Shown in pieces: positions 40,270-45,693 of a stretch of DNA of 45,693 nucleotides (the first letter of the stretch is position 1; each line of letters starts with the position of its first letter). Source of the stretch: Bacteroidales bacterium (GTDB lineage: Bacteria; Bacteroidota; Bacteroidia; Bacteroidales; Bacteroidaceae); the NCBI GenBank assembly GCA_024690405.1, contig JAILCU010000099.1, positions 1 through 45,693 on the forward strand, read 5' to 3'. The position numbers and the translations under genes were made by a program. The notes beneath the pieces were generated by a model, which saw nothing but the letters and a program-made list of their open reading frames with translations, did not search any database and was not told the DNA's origin.

Positions 40270-42642
40270 ATGAACTGTAAATTACTTTCCCTTTTTCTCC
40301 TATACCTGCCCTTCTCCTCACCCATCCAAGCTCAGGGCACAACAGATGACTACAACCGCGCTTATTCCCTCCGGCGCACCTTCAACAATAGCAAGATCAA
40401 GAACCAGGTTGATGATTCCCGTTGGCTTTCCAACGGACGTTTTCAGTACCGTCTATCCGATGGCACCCAGACCCTCTGGCACTTCGGTCAGGTTAACCAA
40501 GACGGCACCATAACCCTTGCCGACACCACCTCTACCCGACCCGTCGAGGATGCCCAGCGCAATCAACGCCGCAGTTGGAACGAGCGCGGTCGGCGTGATC
40601 AGCAAGAGATACGGTTTATCGCTAACCCGTCCAAACGCCGTCAGGAGCGCCATTGGATGGTCACTGACGACGAACGCGATGCCGATCCTGTGCTCTCTCC
40701 CGATTCTTCCCTCGTGGCTTTCATCCGCAACGACAACGTCTATGTTGCCCGCCCCGACGGTTCCAGGGCCCGTGCCCTTTCTACCGAAGGCACCACCAGC
40801 CACTACTTCAGCAGCTACATTCAATGGAGCCCCGACAGCCGCTACGTTGCCGTCAATCGTATCCGCCCCATCGAAAAGCGCTATGTCTATTATGTCGAAT
40901 CCTCTCCCGCCGACCAGCTTCAACCCATCCTTCACAAACAGGAATATGCCAAGCCCGGCGATGAGCTCGCCCAAAAGACTCCATACATCTTCGAGGTAGC
41001 TACCGGTCGTGCCGTACGTCCCGAAGCCGACCTCATCGCAAATCAATATTCCCTTGAAGGTCCACGGTGGTGCGATGATTCTCACGCCGTCCGTTTTGAG
41101 TACAACCAGCGCGGGCACCACCTCTACCGCGTATACGAGATGGCCGTCCCGGCTCCCCTCTCCTCACCATCTGCCACTACAACAAGATCTTCCGCCCCAG
41201 CTACATCCTCTACCAGCGGGTTGGGTGCCGCGCATATTTGCGCGGTCTCCCTCCGCACCCTCATTGAGGAACGCGCCGACACCTACGTCCGCTACTCCAA
41301 CAACTACCGCCGCGATCTTCGTGGCGACAGCCTCATCCTCTGGCTCTCAGAGCGCGACGGCTACCCCCACCTCTATCTCTTCGACACCACACTCCCCGCC
41401 ATCGGCAAGAAGACCCGCAACAGTGCCTCCCAAAAGGGCTTCACTGCCTCCGCCACCGAATGCCCCTACCGACAAATCACCCATGGCGACTGGTGTGTAC
41501 GCCGTGTTGTGCACATCGACACAGACCAAGAGCTCCTCTATTTCACCGCCAATGGTGTGAACCCCGACGAGGACCCCTACCATATCCACTATTACCGCAT
41601 CCGTTTTGACGGCACTGGCCTCACTGACCTCACCCCAGAGGAAGGCAACCACAACGCACGCTTCAACAGCGACTACTCTGCCCTCATCGACACCTACTCC
41701 ACGCAGGACATACCTCCTGTCACCGTAGTCCGCTCTCTTGCTGCTTCTACCCCAGCTACGCCATCCAAGAAAGCCTCCCTTCCCTCTAAAGCAGCCCCCG
41801 GCACCATCCTCGCACGAGCCGATATCTCCGACCTTCTCGCTGCAGGTTGGGTTACACCGGAGATCTTCGTGGCACCGGGTCGAGATGGTATCACGCCCAT
41901 GTGGGGCATCATCCAGCGCCCCACCAGCTTCGATCCCAACAAGAAATATCCCATCATCGAGTACATCTACTCCGGTCCTGGCGACAGCTACGTCCCCAAG
42001 TCCTTCCAAGCTTACAACGGCTACACCACATCCTTGGCTGAACTCGGTTTCATTGTCGTGCAGCTCGATGCCATGGGGACCAGCAACCGCGGCAAAAAAT
42101 TCGAGGAGGTATGCTACAAAAACCTCAAGGACGCCGGTTTTCCCGACCGCATCGCTTGGATCAAGGCTGCTGCCGCCAAGTATCCTTATATGGATATCGA
42201 CCGCGTAGGCATCTATGGTTGCTCTGCCGGAGGACAGGAGAGCACCGCCGCCGTCCTCTTCCATGGCGATTTCTATAAAGCGGCCTACAGCGCCTGTGGC
42301 TGTCATGACAACCGCATGGATAAGATCTGGTGGAACGAGCAATGGATGTCCTACCCCATCGATTCCACCTATTCCGAATGTTCCAATGTCGACAATGCCT
42401 ACCGTCTCGAGCGTCCGCTCATGCTTGTCGTTGGCGAACTCGACGACAATGTAGACCCCGCCAGCACCATGCAAGTGGCCAATGCCCTCATCAAGGCAAA
42501 CAAGCCCTTTGAACTCGTTGTCATCCCTGGTGCCCACCACACCGTGGGTGAATCTTATGGCGAACATAAACGCTATGATTTCTTCGTCAAGCACCTTCTC
42601 GGCATCGATCCCCCAGCCTGGTCAGAAGTCAAGACCCACTAA
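40270..42642 (+). CDS. S9B prolyl oligopeptidase, dipeptidyl-peptidase IV-like
   Basis: A signal peptide (1-23, PIQAQ) sends the enzyme to the periplasm. The N-terminal half is a DPP-IV-type propeller and the C-terminal half an alpha/beta hydrolase. The nucleophile is Ser652 in YGCSAGGQ, the acid Asp725 in GELDDNVD, and the base His756 or His757 in PGAHHT. Family members release X-Pro dipeptides from peptides. Three stretches look inserted between conserved blocks and are rich in Ser, Thr, Ala, Pro and Lys: about 295-325, 371-402 and 488-517. Related DPP-IV proteins have short loops there. The same 35-nt repeat core flanks the gene on both sides, and the last two codons plus stop (CACTAA) form the beginning of the downstream repeat array. 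Confidence 0.88.
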   Translation: MNCKLLSLFLLYLPFSSPIQAQGTTDDYNRAYSLRRTFNNSKIKNQVDDSRWLSNGRFQYRLSDGTQTLWHFGQVNQDGTITLADTTSTRPVEDAQRNQRRSWNERGRRDQQEIRFIANPSKRRQERHWMVTDDERDADPVLSPDSSLVAFIRNDNVYVARPDGSRARALSTEGTTSHYFSSYIQWSPDSRYVAVNRIRPIEKRYVYYVESSPADQLQPILHKQEYAKPGDELAQKTPYIFEVATGRAVRPEADLIANQYSLEGPRWCDDSHAVRFEYNQRGHHLYRVYEMAVPAPLSSPSATTTRSSAPATSSTSGLGAAHICAVSLRTLIEERADTYVRYSNNYRRDLRGDSLILWLSERDGYPHLYLFDTTLPAIGKKTRNSASQKGFTASATECPYRQITHGDWCVRRVVHIDTDQELLYFTANGVNPDEDPYHIHYYRIRFDGTGLTDLTPEEGNHNARFNSDYSALIDTYSTQDIPPVTVVRSLAASTPATPSKKASLPSKAAPGTILARADISDLLAAGWVTPEIFVAPGRDGITPMWGIIQRPTSFDPNKKYPIIEYIYSGPGDSYVPKSFQAYNGYTTSLAELGFIVVQLDAMGTSNRGKKFEEVCYKNLKDAGFPDRIAWIKAAAAKYPYMDIDRVGIYGCSAGGQESTAAVLFHGDFYKAAYSACGCHDNRMDKIWWNEQWMSYPIDSTYSECSNVDNAYRLERPLMLVVGELDDNVDPASTMQVANALIKANKPFELVVIPGAHHTVGESYGEHKRYDFFVKHLLGIDPPAWSEVKTH

Positions 42643-42966
42643 CGCCCGCCTCCCCCTGCCACCCGTTACCGTGCCCGAGGGTTCTCCCGAGGGCCACCCA
42701 ACGAGCCACCCAACCACTAACGCCCGCCTCCCCCCGCCACCCCACGTTACCGTGCCCGAGGGTTCTCCCGAGGGCCACCTAACGAGCCACCCAACCACTA
42801 ACGCCCGCCTCCCCCTGCCACCCGTTACCGTGCCCGAGGGTTCTCCCGAGGGCCACCTAACGAGCCACCCAACGAGCCATCCAACCCACTAACGCCCGCC
42901 TCCCCCTGCCACCTCCCGTTACCGTGCCCGAGGGTTCTCCCGAGGGCCACCCAACGAGCCACCCAC
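42637..42966 (+). repeat. Four-unit tandem repeat array downstream of the S9 peptidase
   Basis: Units begin with CACTAACGCCCGCC at 42637, 42715, 42796 and 42887, with lengths of 78, 81, 91 and about 80 bp. Each contains the 35-nt core also found upstream of the peptidase (42662-42696, 42745-42777 lacking two bases, 42821-42855, 42915-42949), followed by short GAGCCACCC pieces. The array starts inside the peptidase stop region, so it grew from the gene end. The first three units keep a stop codon in the peptidase frame. A hairpin with tandem G-A mismatches can form in every core. The remaining bases to 43037 are AT-rich and hold nothing I recognise. Confidence 0.9.
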
Positions 42967-43037
42967 TATAAAAAAGCACTTGCCACCAGTGTGCAATCCT
43001 TGATAACGATTTTTTCATTTTTATTATTCCATCCCTC

Positions 43038-44150
43038 TTGAATACCCTACTCACACCCAATCAACTCGCCCTCTGGCACAGACACCTCCCCGCAGGTTCT
43101 CACCCCTGTGCCACCCCACCGCGCCACATCATCATCACCTGCCACCGCGGCCCTGATGGTGATGCCATTGGCTCTACGACGGCACTCGCCTCCTGGCTTC
43201 ACCGTCGCCTTCCCGCCACGACCATCCACATCATAGCCCCCAACAACTTCCCCGATTTCCTCAAATGGATCCCCGGCGCCTCTGAGGTTCTCATCTATGA
43301 AGGCCACGAAGCTGAGGTACGTCCTATCGTTGAAGATGCCGACCTTGTCATCATGTGCGACCATGGCGAGCTACGCCGTATGTCCTCTCTTGGCGATGTC
43401 GTACGCGAGCACCCCACGCCTCGCATCATCATCGACCATCACCTCGATCCCGAACCCGACATTGCCGACCTCCTCATCTCTTTTCCCGAACTTTCCTCAA
43501 CCTGCGAAGTCCTTCTCCGTCTCATTTTGGATTTAGAGACGGCACAACCCGCTCCTACGGGCACGGGTACGAAAGTAATAACAACTGAGCCCACCCTCAC
43601 CCACGACGAAGCCGTCTCTCTGTATACCGGCATGATGACCGACACCGGCGCTTTCACTTACGCCAGTTCCCGTCCGGAAATCTACGAACTCATCAGCATC
43701 CTCCTCAGCTGCGGCATCGACAAAGACAAGATCTACCGCAACGTCTTCTTCACATACAGCCCCAATCGCATGAAACTCATGGGCTACATGCTCTACGTGA
43801 AACTCGATGTCTGGAAGAAAGCCCACACCTCCCTCATGACCCTCACCAACGCTGAACGGCGTCGCTTCGGTATCCTCAACGGCGATACGGAGGGCCTCGT
43901 CAACCTCCCCCTGCAGATTCTGGGCATGAAACTCTCCATCTTCCTTCGCGAAGACACCGAGCACCCTTGCATCCGCGTCTCCCTCCGCTCCGTCGACGAC
44001 TTCCCCTGCAACGAAATGGCTGCTGAGTTCTTCAACGGCGGTGGCCACAAAAATGCCTCTGGCGGCGAAGTATGGGGCTCCCTCGACGATGCCATTGCCA
44101 TCGCCAAGAAAGCCGTCCAAAAATACCTCCCCCTCCTCAAATCCAATTAA
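43038..44150 (+). CDS. DHH/DHHA1-family phosphoesterase (NrnA-like)
   Basis: DHH motifs are complete: DGDAIGS (from Asp40), CDH (107-109), IIDHHL (from Ile132) and the DHHA1 end GGGHKNASGG (about 334-343). This fits NrnA-type enzymes, which degrade nano-RNAs and often dephosphorylate pAp; cyclic dinucleotide hydrolysis is possible in relatives. The start is a TTG: no ATG precedes the conserved ITCHRGPDGDAIGS, and the preceding length suits the family. At 370 aa it is slightly long, partly because of a Thr/Pro-rich stretch near 167-188 (AQPAPTGTGTKVITTEPT). No clear promoter is visible between the repeat array and the start. Confidence 0.85.
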   Translation: MNTLLTPNQLALWHRHLPAGSHPCATPPRHIIITCHRGPDGDAIGSTTALASWLHRRLPATTIHIIAPNNFPDFLKWIPGASEVLIYEGHEAEVRPIVEDADLVIMCDHGELRRMSSLGDVVREHPTPRIIIDHHLDPEPDIADLLISFPELSSTCEVLLRLILDLETAQPAPTGTGTKVITTEPTLTHDEAVSLYTGMMTDTGAFTYASSRPEIYELISILLSCGIDKDKIYRNVFFTYSPNRMKLMGYMLYVKLDVWKKAHTSLMTLTNAERRRFGILNGDTEGLVNLPLQILGMKLSIFLREDTEHPCIRVSLRSVDDFPCNEMAAEFFNGGGHKNASGGEVWGSLDDAIAIAKKAVQKYLPLLKSN

Positions 44151-44259
44151 TCCCCCCTCCTCCATCACCCTCACCTCCTCCCTCACCTCCTCCACCACCT
44201 CTTCCCTCCACCACCTCATCACCCCTTCACCCTCCTCCCCTCACCCTCATCACCAAACC
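44116..44259 (+). terminator. G-free C-rich stretch, possible Rho-utilisation site
   Basis: The + strand has no G for 144 nt, covering the last 35 nt of the DHH gene and the gap after it. From 44151 it is nearly pure CT with some A (many CTCC and CACC). Rho loads on C-rich, G-poor, unstructured RNA, so this could end the upstream transcript. No hairpin terminator is present. Confidence 0.4.
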
Positions 44260-44287
44260 GTCTCATCAACCAATAAAAATATCCCTC

Positions 44288-45693
44288 ATGAAAAAACTTC
44301 TCACCCTCCTCCTGTGTGTTGTGGTTTTGCCACAACAATCCCGCCTTCAAGCCGCCCCCGCGACTGCCACGCTCCCCGCTAAGACCGCCCTCTCCACAGC
44401 TACCATCCCCGTCCCCGCCACACTCTCTACCACCGACGAGGCCGGAGCGGTACTGGCGCAAATCATAAAGGTCAACAACTACTGGCAATCCCACAACACC
44501 CCCTACGTCCGTTCTTTCTGGGACCACGCCGCCTATCATACCGGTAACATGGAGGCCTACCGCCTCACCGGCCGTGCCGACTGGTACGCTTATACCGACA
44601 AGTGGTGCCGCCACAACGATTGGAAAGGTGCCAAGTCCGACGACCGTGCCAACTGGAAATACAAGACCTACGGCGAAGGCCAGGACTTCGTCCTCTTCGG
44701 CGACTGGCAGATCTGCTTCCAAACCTACATCGACATGTATAACCTCGTCCCCGCTCCCTATAAAGTCGCTCGCGCCATCGAGGTCATGAGTCATGAGTGC
44801 AGCATGACCGACACCCACTTCTGGTGGTGGGCCGATGCGCTCTATATGGTGATGCCTGTCATGACCAAACTCTACAAGACCACCGGCGAAGTGAAGTATC
44901 TGGATAAGCTCTATCAGAATTTCAGCTGGGCCGACTCGCTGATGTTCGACCCCGAGGAACAGCTCTACTATCGCGATGCGAAGTATATCTATCCGAAGGC
45001 CAAGACCACAAACGGTAAGAAGGACTTCTGGGCACGCGGTGACGGATGGGTGCTGGCAGGGCTGGCCAAGGTGCTCAGCGACATGCCAGCCGACTACCGC
45101 CATCGTCCGTTCTTTGAGCAGCGTTTCCGCCAGCTGGCACAAGGGGTGTCCCGTTGTCAGCAGCCCGAAGGCTACTGGACGCGCTCCATGCTCGACAAAG
45201 ACCATGCCGAAGGTCCTGAGACCAGCGGCACCGCTTTCTTCTGCTACGGACTGCTTTGGGGTATGAACCACGGGCTGCTCGACCGCCAGCAGTATGAGCC
45301 TGTCATTCAGCGTGCATGGAACTATCTTGTTCAAGTTGCTCTTCAGCCGTCGGGGGCCGTCGGTTACGTGCAGCCCATAGGTGAACGTGCCATTCCCGGC
45401 CAGCAGTTGTCGACTCGTAACGAGGCTAATTTCGGCGTGGGAGCCTTTCTTTTAGCTGCTTGCGAACACCTGCGCTACGAAGACGGCTCTCTACGCGGAG
45501 ATAATGTATCCATAGACCTCACCGTCACTAATGAGAGCAACGCGTATTGCCAGCAGGTTTTGGCGGTTAATGCTGCCGATGTGTTCCAGCGCTTAGGCAT
45601 ACACGGAGGCCGTCAGTTCGTAGTCATCGACGCCGCTGGCCTTGAAGTTCCCTATCAGCTGAGCTACGACGGAAAGGTGCTGCTTGAAGCGAG
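44288..45693 (+). CDS. GH105 unsaturated glucuronyl hydrolase fused to DUF4861, 3'-partial
   Basis: The gene starts at the ATG at 44288 and runs off the right edge (468 codons seen). A signal peptide (about 1-22, SRLQA) precedes an Ala/Thr/Pro-rich linker (about 23-50). The alpha/alpha-barrel of the GH88/GH105 kind follows, with catalytic Asp183 in WWWADALYM, FWARGDGWVLAGLAKVL, GYWTRSML and TSGTAFFCYGLLWG. GH105 enzymes remove unsaturated uronic acid from the ends of lyase products of pectin (rhamnogalacturonan) or similar glycans. From about residue 410 (SIDLTVTNESNAYCQQVLA...) the sequence resembles the start of DUF4861, a domain often linked to pectin-type utilisation in Bacteroidetes. It probably begins another polysaccharide gene group beyond the window. 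Confidence 0.85.
   Translation, partial: MKKLLTLLLCVVVLPQQSRLQAAPATATLPAKTALSTATIPVPATLSTTDEAGAVLAQIIKVNNYWQSHNTPYVRSFWDHAAYHTGNMEAYRLTGRADWYAYTDKWCRHNDWKGAKSDDRANWKYKTYGEGQDFVLFGDWQICFQTYIDMYNLVPAPYKVARAIEVMSHECSMTDTHFWWWADALYMVMPVMTKLYKTTGEVKYLDKLYQNFSWADSLMFDPEEQLYYRDAKYIYPKAKTTNGKKDFWARGDGWVLAGLAKVLSDMPADYRHRPFFEQRFRQLAQGVSRCQQPEGYWTRSMLDKDHAEGPETSGTAFFCYGLLWGMNHGLLDRQQYEPVIQRAWNYLVQVALQPSGAVGYVQPIGERAIPGQQLSTRNEANFGVGAFLLAACEHLRYEDGSLRGDNVSIDLTVTNESNAYCQQVLAVNAADVFQRLGIHGGRQFVVIDAAGLEVPYQLSYDGKVLLEA

Noticed and set aside
41347-42594. 415-codon open frame on the - strand
   Set aside because: It is antisense to the S9 peptidase catalytic domain, and its length follows from the C-rich third positions of the sense gene.
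42482-42892. 136-codon frame encoding a repetitive Pro/Glu/His-rich peptide across the repeat array
   Set aside because: Its first half is out of frame with the S9 gene it overlaps and the rest is just translation of the repeats. No start signal or family supports it.
40171-42966. CRISPR-like array
   Set aside because: The repeats are directly tandem or separated by near-identical sequence, not by unique spacers of even size, and no cas genes are present.

Overview
The window looks like chromosomal DNA from a Bacteroidales bacterium, most likely Prevotellaceae. Three things point there. LpxC is fused to FabZ. There are paired SusC/SusD outer-membrane uptake genes. Several upstream regions carry the Bacteroidales promoter pattern (TTTG, about 20 nt, TAnnTTTG). 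The genus is inferred from gene content only. Every gene I call is on the + strand.

Layout. (1) 1-3.4 kb is accessory DNA: a Vsr-type mismatch endonuclease cut by the left edge, then a VapE/BT4734-type protein whose P-loop ATPase motifs look dead. (2) 3.6-12.7 kb is a tight housekeeping cluster: lpxD, lpxC/fabZ, lpxA, a small pRiA4b-ORF3-like gene, miaA, a class A penicillin-binding protein and a PIF1-like helicase with a TPR tail. It joins lipid A and peptidoglycan synthesis with a tRNA modification gene and a helicase. (3) 13.1-14.3 kb is a lone secreted GH43-type glycosidase with its own promoter and terminator. (4) 14.4-32.9 kb is one long operon-like block: FAS1 lipoprotein, SusC, SusD, FAS1 lipoprotein, FAS1 lipoprotein, SusC, SusD. 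It has two complete SusCD pairs and three fasciclin-domain lipoproteins, but no visible enzyme or regulator. I cannot name its ligand, and it is the best candidate for an undescribed uptake or adhesion system. (5) 33.1-40.1 kb holds a secreted GH2 beta-galactosidase, a polytopic membrane protein (DUF6057-like) and a membrane-anchored PD40 propeller protein with a CxxCH haem motif. (6) 40.1-45.7 kb holds a DPP-IV-like S9 peptidase flanked on both sides by the same intergenic repeat, a DHH/DHHA1 phosphoesterase, and a GH105-DUF4861 glycosidase cut by the right edge.

The last 5.5 kb differs from the rest. It is very C-rich on the + strand. Several proteins carry Ser/Thr/Ala/Pro-rich insertions in otherwise conserved frameworks. 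Tandem repeats contain a 35-nt core that can fold into a hairpin with tandem G-A mismatches. A 144-nt stretch without any G separates the last two genes. I saw no tRNA, rRNA, CRISPR array or insertion sequence.
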